This document shows, one piece after another, positions 38,668 to 49,533 of a stretch of DNA of 64,000 nt (positions are counted from its first letter, which is position 1; the number at the start of each line of letters is the position of its first letter). The notes beneath the pieces were generated by a model. It saw only the letters and a program-made list of their open reading frames with translations, was not told where the DNA came from and ran no database searches. Source of the DNA: Candidatus Firestoneibacteriota bacterium (GTDB taxonomy: Bacteria > Oederibacteriota > D2-FULL-39-29); assembly GCA_903928075.1 (NCBI GenBank), contig CAIYPD010000052.1:34494-98493 (forward strand), read 5' to 3'. The translations under genes were made by a program, and so were the position numbers.

Positions 38668-39950
38668 TGTTCCTTGGAACCTTCCTTTGACTCTTCTGCC
38701 GGTAATTTCACCGAGACGGTAGGCGCAATTTCTGTTTCGGGGGCACTTGTCGCGCTTATAAAATCTGCCAGGCCAAAAGTTACCGCCTTGGCTATGCTAT
38801 TTTTAAATTCGCTCTCCCTGAGTTTTTTCTCCTCCGCAGGATTCGTAATAAAAGCTACTTCTAAAAGAACTGCCGGCATATTTGCGTGAGCGATAACATA
38901 AAAAGGTGCCCTGAGGATCATATTTTTATTCCGGCTCTCCACATCCGCATAACCGGTGACATTATCAAGTATATTCCCCGCCAGCAAGATACTCAGGTAA
39001 TCATTGGATTTTGAACTCAACTCGCTTAAAATGGAGCTGACCCCGCCGGTCTTCGCATATTCCATATTTTCCCTTAACGCCAGACCCCCGGATTTTTTAT
39101 CCGTCGGTTCCGTATTATATATATAAACTTCCGTTCCCGTGGCTTCCCGGTCCGTGCTTGCATTTATATGGATGGACACAAATATGTCGCCTTTACCGCT
39201 ATTGGCAATGGCAGAGCGCTCCTGCAAACTAATATACTCGTCTTTGGTCCGGGTTAGCACTACTTCTTTTTTTAAACTTTCTTTTATCATTTTTGCCGTC
39301 AGCAGTGCCAGCTCCAGTGTTATCTGTTTTTCCTGGAGGCCGCTTTTACTCACTGCGCCCGGGTCTTTCCCCCCGTGACCGGCGTCTATAACAATCCGGT
39401 CTACTTTAAACTTTTCCCCTTTTAAAACAGGCACGCTTCGGATATTTAATCCTGGAGGTTCGGGTTTTTCCGTCTTGGGCCGGGTTTTTTTGGCCGTTTC
39501 CGCCGGTTTATTTGGCGTTTCATAAGAAACGATAAGAAGTTTATTTTTTTTATCGGCTTTTACCGAACCTTTAAGCAGGCTTGCGAAAATATAATTCAAA
39601 CCCTCCGGCGAAAGAAAATATTTATTTTCCGAAAAAATATAGAAATCCTTTAATTTGCTCTCGGCACCGACAGTTAACCTGAGAGAATTGACACCCCGGC
39701 TTAATAGAACCCGTTTCTTGGCGGGCACATAGGAGAAGGAAATATCATAAGCGGCACAAATACCTTTAAGATGATAATAAGTGTCAAAACCCCGCGCGGC
39801 CGTAAATATTTTGATTTTCCTGGCCTGACCGTTTTCGCTGATTTTGACTTCAGAAAAGACAATTCTCTCCCTCAAGCTCTGCGCACCAAGGCAAAACAGG
39901 GCAAGCACAAGCAGAAAAAATATTTTAATCCGCATATTCTCGGGGGTCAT
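38664..39950 (-). CDS. N-acetylmuramoyl-L-alanine amidase (Amidase_3)
   Basis: IVIDAGHGGKDPGAVSKSGLQEKQITLELALLTAKMI, SIHINASTDREATGTEVY, VLLEVAFITNPAEEKKL. Confidence 0.93.
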   Translation of the reverse strand: MTPENMRIKIFFLLVLALFCLGAQSLRERIVFSEVKISENGQARKIKIFTAARGFDTYYHLKGICAAYDISFSYVPAKKRVLLSRGVNSLRLTVGAESKLKDFYIFSENKYFLSPEGLNYIFASLLKGSVKADKKNKLLIVSYETPNKPAETAKKTRPKTEKPEPPGLNIRSVPVLKGEKFKVDRIVIDAGHGGKDPGAVSKSGLQEKQITLELALLTAKMIKESLKKEVVLTRTKDEYISLQERSAIANSGKGDIFVSIHINASTDREATGTEVYIYNTEPTDKKSGGLALRENMEYAKTGGVSSILSELSSKSNDYLSILLAGNILDNVTGYADVESRNKNMILRAPFYVIAHANMPAVLLEVAFITNPAEEKKLRESEFKNSIAKAVTFGLADFISATSAPETEIAPTVSVKLPAEESKEGSKEQ

Positions 39951-40950
39951 CTTTTACCTTAACGGTAAAAATCTCCTCAAACTTCTTTAGAGTATGGTCA
40001 TTAAAAACACCTCTGCGCCTCAAGGCATAAGGATTGGTAAAAACCGTATTTTTATCCCATTGGACCGTTACCGAGGCCTTATAACCGCTTTCTTTTAAAA
40101 GCCCGATAACCGTAGCATTATAGCCGCCGTAAGGATACGCAAAATACAAAACTTTTTTATTTAGTTTTTCCTCAATTATGTTTTTTGAGTCCACAAGTTC
40201 TTTGCGAATCCTGGCTTCGTAGGCCTCCTGGGTCTCGTTTTTAAGCATCCTGTTCAGATGCGGGTGAGAAATAGAATGTGATTCTATTTCCATAAGCCCT
40301 TCGTCGTGCAATAATTTGATAGTGTCCCACTTCATGGCCGTCTTATCCAACTTCAAAGCATTGATATGTAAAAACAAGGTTGCCGGCAGATTATATTTTT
40401 TCAGCACGGGGTAGGCAATCTTGTAAATTGTCTCGTCTGCTCCGTCAAAGGTTATGATTACTGCGTTTTCTCCGTAGGGCTGTTTTTTTTCGATTCTCTC
40501 CGCAAAATCCGAAAAAGACACCACTTTATAGTTTTTGGAGAGAAAGTCCATTTGTTTTTCGAAATTTTCCGCACTTACTATAAGCTTGCGGTCTGAGGGT
40601 TTGGTAAATCTGTTGAGTTTGGGATCTTCACTTTTTAAATAAGCCTCGGGAAAAATTGCATGATAGTTGAGAATTTTAACCCAGACAGAAGAGTCCTTCT
40701 CCTGCGGCCGGCTCTTCGTATTTGCTTTACCATTAATTCGAGTCTTTCCGCCGGACTTTTTACCGCTGTCCTGTTTTTCCTGCTCCGCCGGCAAAGGCGC
40801 CAAAAGAGCGGCAGCTTTACCCTCTTCTGCCGTGCCCGCCCGTGGCAAAGGAGTCTTAACCGTTTTATTTTGCTGCTTAGTGTAAAAAAATAAGCCCAGA
40901 CAGAGAAATAGCAGTATCAACAATAGCCCGATCTTACCTGTATTCTTCAT
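39925..40950 (-). CDS. polysaccharide deacetylase-like protein with altered NodB motif 1
   Basis: AVIITFDGADETIYKIAYPVLKKYNLPATLFLH, IESHSISHPHL, YFAYPYGGYN. Confidence 0.8.
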   Translation of the reverse strand: MKNTGKIGLLLILLFLCLGLFFYTKQQNKTVKTPLPRAGTAEEGKAAALLAPLPAEQEKQDSGKKSGGKTRINGKANTKSRPQEKDSSVWVKILNYHAIFPEAYLKSEDPKLNRFTKPSDRKLIVSAENFEKQMDFLSKNYKVVSFSDFAERIEKKQPYGENAVIITFDGADETIYKIAYPVLKKYNLPATLFLHINALKLDKTAMKWDTIKLLHDEGLMEIESHSISHPHLNRMLKNETQEAYEARIRKELVDSKNIIEEKLNKKVLYFAYPYGGYNATVIGLLKESGYKASVTVQWDKNTVFTNPYALRRRGVFNDHTLKKFEEIFTVKVKDDPREYAD

Positions 40951-41707
40951 GCTCTATCTCCAAAGATTTATCTATATCGGTATTCTTAAACATATCCACA
41001 AAATCCGTAAACTTGTATTTTTCAGGAATGAGCCTTCTTTTTAATCTAAAAAGGTCGGTACTTGAAACAAAATTCCGGTCCCAGGCTGTACCCACGGCAG
41101 CGGTATAGCCCGCACTGGCCGCTTCTTTTTCCACAGTTTCATTTTGCCTGCCATAGGGATAGTTCAAATAAAGCACCGGCTGGCCTATTTTTTCTTCAAT
41201 TACTTTTTTTGATTCTATCAGTTCACATCTTATCCGCTCCAGATATTTTTCCCGGGTTTCTCCGGTTTTTTGCTCCGTAAGATTGATATGGTGTACGGTA
41301 TGCGACCCGATGCTGATGCCGTTTTTTGACATCTCTATTACTTCTGCCCAGCTGACCCCGCCTTTACCCGGAAAATCCGTGTAAAGAAAGAGGGTTGCGG
41401 GAATACCAAGTTTTTTCAAGATTGGAAAGGCTTTTTCGTAAGTACTCCTGTCGCCGTCATCCAGGGTAACAACAACGGAGTTGGCTTCAAAAGCTTTTTT
41501 TTCGACAACGCATTTGACCAGATGTTCTAAAGTAATTATGCTGTAGTTATCTTTGATAAACTGCATTTGTTCTTCGAAGGCCTTGACTGTGATGTCAGGG
41601 CGTTTTACGGGATTCTCTATTACCCGGTGATAGCCGAGAATAATTGCCCAGGGTTCTTTAGCAAAGCCTCCCAGAGAAAGAATAAAAAGTAAAACAATGA
41701 ATTTCAA
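40934..41707 (-). CDS. polysaccharide deacetylase
   Basis: VVVTLDDGDRSTYEKAFPILKKLGIPATLFLY, ISIGSHTVHHINL, YLNYPYGRQN. Confidence 0.85.
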   Translation of the reverse strand: MKFIVLLFILSLGGFAKEPWAIILGYHRVIENPVKRPDITVKAFEEQMQFIKDNYSIITLEHLVKCVVEKKAFEANSVVVTLDDGDRSTYEKAFPILKKLGIPATLFLYTDFPGKGGVSWAEVIEMSKNGISIGSHTVHHINLTEQKTGETREKYLERIRCELIESKKVIEEKIGQPVLYLNYPYGRQNETVEKEAASAGYTAAVGTAWDRNFVSSTDLFRLKRRLIPEKYKFTDFVDMFKNTDIDKSLEIEHEEYR

Positions 41708-41748
41708 AAACTCTCCTTTTCTACCCTAACCGGCATGGTTAGTTAAGA

Positions 41749-41782
41749 AAAACTCCTTCCCTCTAACGAGGGAAGGAGTTTT
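41749..41782 (-). terminator. Rho-independent terminator downstream of ftsZ
   Basis: AAAACTCCTTCCCTC-TAAC-GAGGGAAGGAGTTTT perfect stem; T-rich tail on the minus strand (TTTTTCTTAAC). Confidence 0.92.
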
Positions 41783-41791
41783 ATATTAAGT

Positions 41792-43012
41792 TTACTCCAT
41801 TTTCTTCCTTAGGAAGGTCGGCACATCCCAGTTTTCGCCTTCCATGTAGCCTTTTACTTTTATCTCCAGGTTGGACAGCCCAATCTCGCTTTTTATCATA
41901 TCGATAGTAAGCTTATTCTGCTGTGACACTTCGGCCACAGGTGCGGGAATTGGTATTTCCTGTAAAGAAATCGAATTTACAACAGGCTCAGGTTCCGCTT
42001 CGGAAGTTTCTACAATCTCCTTCTTTTCCTCCCTTTTTTGCTCTACTTCGGTGGCTTTAGGAGTAAAACCGGTGGCTATAACTGTGATTCTTATTTCGTT
42101 CTTCATATTTTCATCTATTACCGCACCAAAAATAATATTAGCCTCTTTATGCGCCTTATCGTAAATAACAGAGGTGGCTTCGTTTACCTCAAACAGGCTT
42201 AAGTCCGGGCCGCCGGTAATATTTATCAGCACACCCCGGGCTCCTTCTATATTTACATTCTCCAGGAGGGGGCTGGTCACCGCCATCTCGGCCGCCTTTG
42301 TCGCTTTGTTTTCACCCGAAGCAATACCCGTGCCCATTAAAGCGCCGCCCATCTCCGCCATGATAGTCCGGACATCGGCAAAATCCACATTCACCAGTCC
42401 CGGAATAGTTATTACATCCGAGATACCCTGAATGGCCTGTCTTAAGACATCATCAGCCATGTTGAACGCTTCCACCATCGGTGTGGTTTTTTCCACTATA
42501 GAAAGGAGCTTTTCATTGGGAATAATAAGAAGTGTGTCTACGATTTCCGAAAGCTCCTTAATACCCGCTTCGGAGTGAATCCTTCTTCTGTAGCCTTCAA
42601 ACCGGAAGGGCTTGGTAACAACACCCACCGTCAAAGCGCCGTTCTCTTTGGCTATATTAGCAACCACGGGCGCACCTCCGGTCCCGGTTCCGCCGCCCAT
42701 ACCGCAGGTGATAAAAACCATATCCGCGCCTGCCAGAGCTTCTCTAATCTTTTCCCTGTCTTCTTCTGCAGCCTTGCGGCCCACTTCCGGATTTGCGCCC
42801 GCACCGAGGCCTTTTGTCAGTTTGGTCCCGACCTGAATCTTCACCGAAGCATTATTTCTCTTTAACTGCTGAGCATCGGTATTAAGCGCAATAAATTCGA
42901 CACCGGAGATTGATGCTGCAATCATTCTGTTTAAAGCATTATTACCCGCCCCGCCGACTCCGACCACCTTTATGTTGGCCGTGAAACTTTGGTTGTCCAC
43001 GAATTCTATCAT
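41792..43012 (-). CDS. ftsZ: cell division protein FtsZ
   Basis: [34 protein letters not shown]-terminal [10 protein letters not shown]. Confidence 0.98.
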   Translation of the reverse strand: MIEFVDNQSFTANIKVVGVGGAGNNALNRMIAASISGVEFIALNTDAQQLKRNNASVKIQVGTKLTKGLGAGANPEVGRKAAEEDREKIREALAGADMVFITCGMGGGTGTGGAPVVANIAKENGALTVGVVTKPFRFEGYRRRIHSEAGIKELSEIVDTLLIIPNEKLLSIVEKTTPMVEAFNMADDVLRQAIQGISDVITIPGLVNVDFADVRTIMAEMGGALMGTGIASGENKATKAAEMAVTSPLLENVNIEGARGVLINITGGPDLSLFEVNEATSVIYDKAHKEANIIFGAVIDENMKNEIRITVIATGFTPKATEVEQKREEKKEIVETSEAEPEPVVNSISLQEIPIPAPVAEVSQQNKLTIDMIKSEIGLSNLEIKVKGYMEGENWDVPTFLRKKME

Positions 43013-43117
43013 TTTACTTCCTCCGTTTTTTGTCCGCCGTGACGGACGCTTTGGTAATTTTTATTATTTCTAATTGTTTCCGGGCTCTTTGCCCCGCTGA
43101 GTTTTCAAAAACGCTTG

Positions 43118-44365
43118 TTAAAAGAACTCCACAAACCACCTTTTAACTTTTGAAAAGAAATTGTCCAAACCTCCCTGGGTTGATAATCTAAGCCCGCTCT
43201 TGCCGCTGGATTTGGCTTTGGCCCCGTAAAGCGCCAAGCCGACTGCGGTGGAATAGATAGGAGAATTTGCCGTTTCTACAAGCCCGCCAATCCCCTGGGG
43301 ATAACCTACCCTGACCGGTAGTTTTAGCACTTTCTCCACAACCTCCTCAATGCCGGGAATAAGCGCCGCGCCGCCCGTCACCACGACTCCGGACGCTATC
43401 TTTCCTTCGGTGCCAGACATTTTAAGTTCCTGACTTACCAACTCAAATATCTCTTCCATCCTGGGCTGAATTATCTCGGCAATTATCCGCTTAGGTACTA
43501 TTCTGTCGGGCCGGTCACCTATCAATTTTACTCTTACTTCCTCCATCTCGTTTACCGTAGAGGCAAAAGCGCTGCCGAAGGTTTTCTTTATATCTTCAGC
43601 TGTCTCAATCGGAGCCTTAAGAGCGATGGCAAGATCATTTGTTACCTGCATGCCTCCGATAGAGATTACGGCTGTATGCCTTACTCCCCCATCAGTAAAA
43701 ACAATAACATCGGTGGTGCCGCCGCCAATATCAATCAGGCAGACTCCGAGTTCTTTCTCATCGTAAGTCAGCACGGACTCACTGGAAGCATACGGCTGCA
43801 ATACTATTTCGTCCACAGAGTAGCCGGCCTTCTCTATGGATGTTTCAATATCTCTGGTCCTTGCTTTAGAAGCTGTCACCACATGTACTTTAGCGCGCAG
43901 GCGCTGGCCGCGCATCCCTACCGGAGCCCTTATCTCATCCTGTTCATCCAGAACAAACTCCTGAGAAATTATATGAATGAGTTCCCTCTCCGGCACCGAC
44001 TGGTTTTTGACGGCTTCGATTACACGCTCCACATCACCGGTGGTAACTTCCCTGCTTTTTCCGGTAATAGCTACCAATGCTTCGGTGTTAATGCCTTTTA
44101 CATGGCTTCCCGCAATTCCCGCAAAAACCGGGCCTATTTCTTCAACGCCGGCCATGCGTGCGGCCTCTTCGACAGCTTTCTTTATGGCCTCAGCTGTAGG
44201 TTCGATGTCCACCACAATTCCTCTTTTGAGTCCGCGCGAGACCGAGTTACCGATACCGATAATGTTAATCCCGCCGGAATCGTTCACTTCCCCGATAACA
44301 CAACAGATTTTAGTAGTGCCTATATCCAGACCGACTACTATTTTTTCGTTTTCGTCTTTAGCCAT
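43118..44365 (-). CDS. ftsA: cell division protein FtsA
   Basis: VVGLDIGTTKICCVIGEV, GVCLIDIGGGTTDVIVFTDG, VVTGGAALIPGIEEV. Confidence 0.97.
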   Translation of the reverse strand: MAKDENEKIVVGLDIGTTKICCVIGEVNDSGGINIIGIGNSVSRGLKRGIVVDIEPTAEAIKKAVEEAARMAGVEEIGPVFAGIAGSHVKGINTEALVAITGKSREVTTGDVERVIEAVKNQSVPERELIHIISQEFVLDEQDEIRAPVGMRGQRLRAKVHVVTASKARTRDIETSIEKAGYSVDEIVLQPYASSESVLTYDEKELGVCLIDIGGGTTDVIVFTDGGVRHTAVISIGGMQVTNDLAIALKAPIETAEDIKKTFGSAFASTVNEMEEVRVKLIGDRPDRIVPKRIIAEIIQPRMEEIFELVSQELKMSGTEGKIASGVVVTGGAALIPGIEEVVEKVLKLPVRVGYPQGIGGLVETANSPIYSTAVGLALYGAKAKSSGKSGLRLSTQGGLDNFFSKVKRWFVEFF

Positions 44366-44389
44366 CTTTACACCGCCTCTTTAAGTTAT

Positions 44390-45274
44390 TCAGTTTTTTT
44401 TATTGTTTCCAAACTGGACAATTGCTTCGTCACGAAACCTTAAATCAACATATACTATATCTTTTTTTCTTTCGTTTAAGTTTTTAAGCAAACAAATAAG
44501 TTTGTCAAACTTTTCGTCCCAGTTTCCGTCGCCAAACCTGTAAATCTGCTTTGTATTGGGGACTATCAATGCCAGTTCCTCAAGACACGAAATATCCAAT
44601 ATCATCACATCGTTAAGATATGGTGTGCCACGTTGTTCCAGTTTTTCCACCATAGCCAGAGCCTGTCTTAATACCGGAGAGGCCGTTTTTCTGCCCAGCT
44701 CATTTACGCTTACGGAAGCCCCGGTAAAGGTATACAGCCGTTTACCGTGAAAGAAGGATTTAATAGCAGGAAAAGTAACTCCTTCCGTGTCTATCTGGTA
44801 CGCTTTATTCTCTCCTATATACGCTACCGGCTCCCGTTCCGTAATGCATATTTCTACAATACCCGGGAAGACTCTTTTAATAGAGACTGCCTTGAACTGG
44901 GAATTTGCCTTAAGTTTCGCTGTTGCCTCACTTAGAGAGACGGTAAACATATTTTTCCTTAACTCTATTTTAGCTGTTGCTAAAATTTCATTTTTGCTAA
45001 CATACCGGCTGCCGCTTATTTTAACTTCCTTTACCTCAAAATCAGGAGAGGTTTGCAGTTTGTTAACACCCGCATAGAGCGCGTAAATTATTCCCGCAGC
45101 CGTTAAAATCAGGCCTGTATACTTGAGCAACTTCAAAAAACTAAACTTAGCGTCTTTTCCCGCCGGTTTAAGAACCGCTCTTTCTACCTCTGCGGCCGTG
45201 CTGACCCTGTAGATTTTAACACCACTGGCATTTTCTTTTTTCCTGTGCTTGGAAAAAAGTATTTTATTGTGCAT
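44390..45274 (-). CDS. ftsQ: cell division protein FtsQ/DivIB (POTRA)
   Basis: Single TM then FEVKEVKISGSRYVSKNEILATAKI; VFPGIVEICITEREPVAYI; position in dcw cluster. Confidence 0.9.
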   Translation of the reverse strand: MHNKILFSKHRKKENASGVKIYRVSTAAEVERAVLKPAGKDAKFSFLKLLKYTGLILTAAGIIYALYAGVNKLQTSPDFEVKEVKISGSRYVSKNEILATAKIELRKNMFTVSLSEATAKLKANSQFKAVSIKRVFPGIVEICITEREPVAYIGENKAYQIDTEGVTFPAIKSFFHGKRLYTFTGASVSVNELGRKTASPVLRQALAMVEKLEQRGTPYLNDVMILDISCLEELALIVPNTKQIYRFGDGNWDEKFDKLICLLKNLNERKKDIVYVDLRFRDEAIVQFGNNKKN

Positions 45275-46208
45275 TTCTAAGGCCGCCCGCGAGCATTTTC
45301 AGAATCAACTCCTCAAAACTTAAACCGGCGCACTTTGCGGCTTCGGGTAAAAGAGAAGTCCCGGTCAAGCCCGGCAAAGAATTTGCCTCCAAAATGTACG
45401 GTTTACCGCTCTTTTCCTCTATCATAAAATCTATCCGGGAATAATCCTTCATAAGAAGCAGCTTGTGAGTCAAAACAGCCAATTCAGAAATCCCCGCATA
45501 TAAACTTTTTTTCAGTTTGGCCGGCAATATATGATCGGACATGCCCTTGGTGTACTTAGCCGTATAATCATAGAACGCCGTCTTCGGTATTATTTCTATT
45601 ACCGGAAGAGCTCTGTCAAACAAAACCGGGACGGTCACCTCTCTGCCTTGAATATATTTTTCCACCATTACTTTTGCGCAGTATTTCTTAGCCAAACGCA
45701 CGGCTTTTTGAAAATCCTTTCTGCTTTTTACAATAGTTACGCCTATGGTGGAACCACCGTCAACCGGTTTCACCACAACCGGAAGAGTCATTTTTAGTTC
45801 TTTGCCCGTATATTCATAGTAGTCCGGAGTAGGCAGGCCGGCTTCAAGCAAAAGCTTCTTACTGATAAGTTTATCCATACCTATAGAACTGGCAAGAACA
45901 CCGGAACCGGTATACTTTATTCCCATAATATCCAGCGCGCCCTGGATACGCCCGTCCTCGCCGTAACTCCCGTGAAGCCCGAGAAACACAATATCAAGTC
46001 TTGCTTTCCTTATAACGCTGAAAATATCTTTTCTATTTTTCGGGTTAAAATCTATATAGATATAATTAAGCCCCAGAGACTTTAAAGCTTTTTCGACCGC
46101 GGCACTGCTCTTTAAAGCAATAGCTCTTTCCGAAGAAATCCCGCCGGCAATAAGCCCTATTTTTTTATTTTTAAGCAGTGCAAGATCCTTTAGAAAGCCC
46201 TTCTTCAC
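45264..46208 (-). CDS. ddl: D-alanine--D-alanine ligase
   Basis: IGLIAGGISSERAIALKSS, LGLHGSYGEDGRIQGALDIMGIKYTGSGVLAS, VVKPVDGGSTIGVTIV. Confidence 0.96.
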   Translation of the reverse strand: MKKGFLKDLALLKNKKIGLIAGGISSERAIALKSSAAVEKALKSLGLNYIYIDFNPKNRKDIFSVIRKARLDIVFLGLHGSYGEDGRIQGALDIMGIKYTGSGVLASSIGMDKLISKKLLLEAGLPTPDYYEYTGKELKMTLPVVVKPVDGGSTIGVTIVKSRKDFQKAVRLAKKYCAKVMVEKYIQGREVTVPVLFDRALPVIEIIPKTAFYDYTAKYTKGMSDHILPAKLKKSLYAGISELAVLTHKLLLMKDYSRIDFMIEEKSGKPYILEANSLPGLTGTSLLPEAAKCAGLSFEELILKMLAGGLRNAQ

Positions 46209-47065
46209 CTGTCTTCTCCAAGAACCATAATTTCTTCTTCCAGCCTGACGCCCTTTTTTGCAAAAACCGTCTTTTTGACTAATTCCATTAGTTTAAGAAA
46301 ATCACGCGCTGAACTTCCGCGATTCATCAGATAATTCGCATGCTGCCGGGAAACAAAAGCCTTGCCTACTTTTTTTCCCTTTAAATCACAAGAGTCTATC
46401 AATTGTCCGGCCGCCAAACCCCGGGGATTTTTAAAAATACAACCCGCCGTACCAAAGGAACAGGGCTGCCCCATTTTCCTTTTTCTTAGCAGAGCAAGAA
46501 TCTTTGCCTTAACCCGTTCTTTTGTGCTTTTCTCTAACTTAAAAACAGCCTCGATAACAACCATCCTGCCGCCCTTCAGTTTTGAACTTCTATATGTAAA
46601 GCCGCATTCTGCCGGTGTTAATTTCTTAATCTTGCCGTTTTTATCTATTACCGTTACCGCACTTACCACATCTTTCAGCTCTTTGCCGTTAGCGCCGGCA
46701 TTCATTATTGCTGCGCCGCCTACGGTCCCCGGTATTCCTGCCGCAAACTCCAGACCGGTCAGGCCTTTTGCCGCCGCAGCTATTAGTACCCCGGACAAAG
46801 GCGCGCCTGCCCCGCATCTGATTTTTGTTCCGTTTATTTTAACACCCGAAAAATCTTCCTTTAACCTTACCACCAGGCCCCTTATTCCGCCGTCCTTTAC
46901 TAAAACATTGCTGCCTCCGCCCAGCAGCGTGAGCGGTAATTTTTGCTTCTTCGAAAACTCAAGCACTTTTTTAAGGCCGTTAATATCTTCAACATCTATA
47001 AGATAATCCGCAGGCCCGCCCAGTCCCAGGGTAGTATATTTTGCTAAAGTTTCCCGTATCTTCAT
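46205..47065 (-). CDS. murB: UDP-N-acetylenolpyruvoylglucosamine reductase
   Basis: ORF to 47155; likely start MKIRETLAKYTTLGLGG at 47065. LLGGGSNVLVKDGGIRGLVV, GIPGTVGGAAIMNAGANG, GCIFKNP. Confidence 0.96.
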   Translation of the reverse strand: MKIRETLAKYTTLGLGGPADYLIDVEDINGLKKVLEFSKKQKLPLTLLGGGSNVLVKDGGIRGLVVRLKEDFSGVKINGTKIRCGAGAPLSGVLIAAAAKGLTGLEFAAGIPGTVGGAAIMNAGANGKELKDVVSAVTVIDKNGKIKKLTPAECGFTYRSSKLKGGRMVVIEAVFKLEKSTKERVKAKILALLRKRKMGQPCSFGTAGCIFKNPRGLAAGQLIDSCDLKGKKVGKAFVSRQHANYLMNRGSSARDFLKLMELVKKTVFAKKGVRLEEEIMVLGEDR

Positions 47066-48462
47066 TTTTTGTTTAAAAGCCTCCTGGCAAACTCTTCTCC
47101 GGTCTTTCTTATGTCTCCGGCACCGAGTATTATAACCAGATCGCCCTTTTTGCATATTTCCTGAAGATATCCCGGGATATCCTCTTTTATTTTCTTCAAG
47201 ATAACTTTTTTCCCGTTGTTTCTTATGCTGTTGGCAACCAGTTCAACCGTGACATTCGGGATAGGTTTTTCCGAAGCCGCATAGATATCCGTAAGTATAA
47301 CCAAAGAGGCATCTTTAAAAGCCCGGCCGAATTTTTCAAATAAAATTTTAGTCCTCGAATACCTGTGAGGCTGGAAAACCGCTATTAGCCTTTTTGGCTT
47401 CAAGGTTCTTGCCGCTTTGAGAGTTGCCATAATTTCCGTCGGGTGATGGCCATAATCATCAACAACAAGTATCCCGTTCTTTTCTCCGAGTTTCTCAAAC
47501 CTTCTCATAACCCCGTTGAATTTCGCAAGCCCCCGCTTCACGGCCGCCGGGCTTATCCCGGTCTCTATGGCTGCGCCGATAACAGCCAGGGCGTTAAGAA
47601 CATTATGTACGCCGGGAATATTCACCGTAAACCTGCCCAGCTTTCTGCCCCGGTAGATTACTTCAAACTCGCTGCCGAATTTATTTTCTTTGACCTTTTG
47701 GGCATTGATATCCGCTTTGTGCTTTATTCCGTAGGTAATATATTTTTTTTCTATGCTGCCGAGTATGCTTCTGATATTTTCGTCATCGGCACAAAGGACC
47801 GCCACTCCGTAAAAAGGAACTTTATTTATAAAACTGATAAACAGGTGTTTTAAGTTCTCCATATTGCGGTGAAAGTCCAGGTGATCATCATCAATATTGG
47901 TAACAATCGTAATAACCGGACTCAGATGCATAAACGAACCGTCGGACTCATCTGCTTCCGCCACCAGGTACTCACCTTTGCCTAATTTTGCATTACTGCC
48001 GATGACATTCAGCCTGCCGCCGATAACTATAGTCGGATCCAAACCGGCCTCGTTGAAAACCACCGCTGCCATGGAAGTGGTAGTGGTCTTGCCATGGGTT
48101 CCGGCTATCGCCACGCCGGTTTTTAAAAGCATAAGCTCCGCAAGTATCTCCGCCCGCGGAATAACCGGAATATTTTGCTTTTTTGCCGCAAGCACTTCCG
48201 GATTATCCGCAAGCACCGCGCTTGATATGACCACCACATCAGGTTTGGCCTTGATAATATTCTCCGCAAAGTGCCCCAGACTGATAACCGCGCCTTTAGA
48301 TTTTAAATTCTCAACTATTTCGGAATCCTTTGAATCCGAGCCCGAAACATCGTAGTCCAGATTAAGCAGGACCTCGGCTATCCCGCTCATCCCTATGCCT
48401 CCGATTCCGACAAAATGTACTTTATAGGTTTTTCTAAGCACCGGCCGTCCTTCTAAGCTCAA
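47062..48462 (-). CDS. murC: UDP-N-acetylmuramate--L-alanine ligase
   Basis: VHFVGIGGIGMSGIAEVLL, AGTHGKTTTTSMAA, VVDDYGHHPTEI. Confidence 0.97.
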   Translation of the reverse strand: MSLEGRPVLRKTYKVHFVGIGGIGMSGIAEVLLNLDYDVSGSDSKDSEIVENLKSKGAVISLGHFAENIIKAKPDVVVISSAVLADNPEVLAAKKQNIPVIPRAEILAELMLLKTGVAIAGTHGKTTTTSMAAVVFNEAGLDPTIVIGGRLNVIGSNAKLGKGEYLVAEADESDGSFMHLSPVITIVTNIDDDHLDFHRNMENLKHLFISFINKVPFYGVAVLCADDENIRSILGSIEKKYITYGIKHKADINAQKVKENKFGSEFEVIYRGRKLGRFTVNIPGVHNVLNALAVIGAAIETGISPAAVKRGLAKFNGVMRRFEKLGEKNGILVVDDYGHHPTEIMATLKAARTLKPKRLIAVFQPHRYSRTKILFEKFGRAFKDASLVILTDIYAASEKPIPNVTVELVANSIRNNGKKVILKKIKEDIPGYLQEICKKGDLVIILGAGDIRKTGEEFARRLLNKK

Positions 48463-49504
48463 AAAGCATTAGCTTTGCGCTGTCCAGAGTTCTTATTTTT
48501 ATAATATTCTCTCTTAGAGTTTTTGAATTCGCAAGAAGCCGTTCAATTTCTTTAGCAAGCTTTTCTCCGCTCAACTCCGCTTCCTCAAACATAAGCGCCG
48601 CGCCTTTCACGGCCAGAGCCCGGGCATTATAAACCTGATGGTTATTAGCCGCCGCCGGAAAAGGGATAAAGATTGCAGGCAAGCCGCACTTTACCGCTTC
48701 CGAGACGGTCGTAGCACCCGCGCGGGCAATTAAGAGATCTGTTGCCGCATAAACTTCATTAATATTATTAAAGAACCGCTTAAGTTCTGGTTTAACTCCG
48801 GGAAGCTCTTTCAATCGGTCCTCATATAACGCATAATCTTTTTCACCGGTCATCCACAATACGGTAAGCTTTTCGCCTTTAAGATGTTTCAGTGCTTCAA
48901 AAATAAATGTATTCATTGTATGCGCGCCCTGGCTCCCACCTATTATGCTAACTACCTTTTTCCCCGCTTCTATGTGCAGGCGCGTCCGGGCTTCTTCTTT
49001 GGTCATTACCCCTATCTCTTCCCGGACAGGATTTCCGGTGAAAACACCTTTAGTTCCGAATCTTCTTTCAGTGCCGGCAAAACTTACAAAGACCCTGTCC
49101 GCCAATTTTGAAAGAAACCTGTTTGTGAGTCCGGGAATCGCATTTTGCTCATGCAGCGCCACCGGTATTTTTTTAAATCTTCCCGCAATTATTACCGGTG
49201 CCGAGACATACCCGCCGAACCCTATGATAATGTCGGGCTTCTCGCTTTTAAGAACCCGCAGGGCCGCCAAAACACCCCTGAAAAAATTAAACATATTAAA
49301 AAGATTCTTAAGGGTAAATCTCCTTAGTATCTTTCCTACCGGTATAGAAATAAATTTGAAGCCTTCGGTCTTCAATATTGTTTCTTCCATGCCGCCCAAC
49401 CCGCCAATAAACACCGTTTCATGTTCCTTTGAAGCCAGTTTTCCAAATGCAAGTCCCGGGAAAATATGACCGCCGGTTCCGCCGCACACAATGAGTATTT
49501 TCAC
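48434..49504 (-). CDS. murG: UDP-GlcNAc:undecaprenyl-PP-MurNAc-pentapeptide transferase
   Basis: ILIVCGGTGGHIFPGLA, VALHEQNAIPGLTNRFL, LLIARAGATTVSEAVKCGLPAIFIPFP. Confidence 0.97.
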   Translation of the reverse strand: MKILIVCGGTGGHIFPGLAFGKLASKEHETVFIGGLGGMEETILKTEGFKFISIPVGKILRRFTLKNLFNMFNFFRGVLAALRVLKSEKPDIIIGFGGYVSAPVIIAGRFKKIPVALHEQNAIPGLTNRFLSKLADRVFVSFAGTERRFGTKGVFTGNPVREEIGVMTKEEARTRLHIEAGKKVVSIIGGSQGAHTMNTFIFEALKHLKGEKLTVLWMTGEKDYALYEDRLKELPGVKPELKRFFNNINEVYAATDLLIARAGATTVSEAVKCGLPAIFIPFPAAANNHQVYNARALAVKGAALMFEEAELSGEKLAKEIERLLANSKTLRENIIKIRTLDSAKLMLFELRRTAGA

Positions 49505-49533
49505 AATAATTCCTTGCCCCTAGTTTCGAGTTT

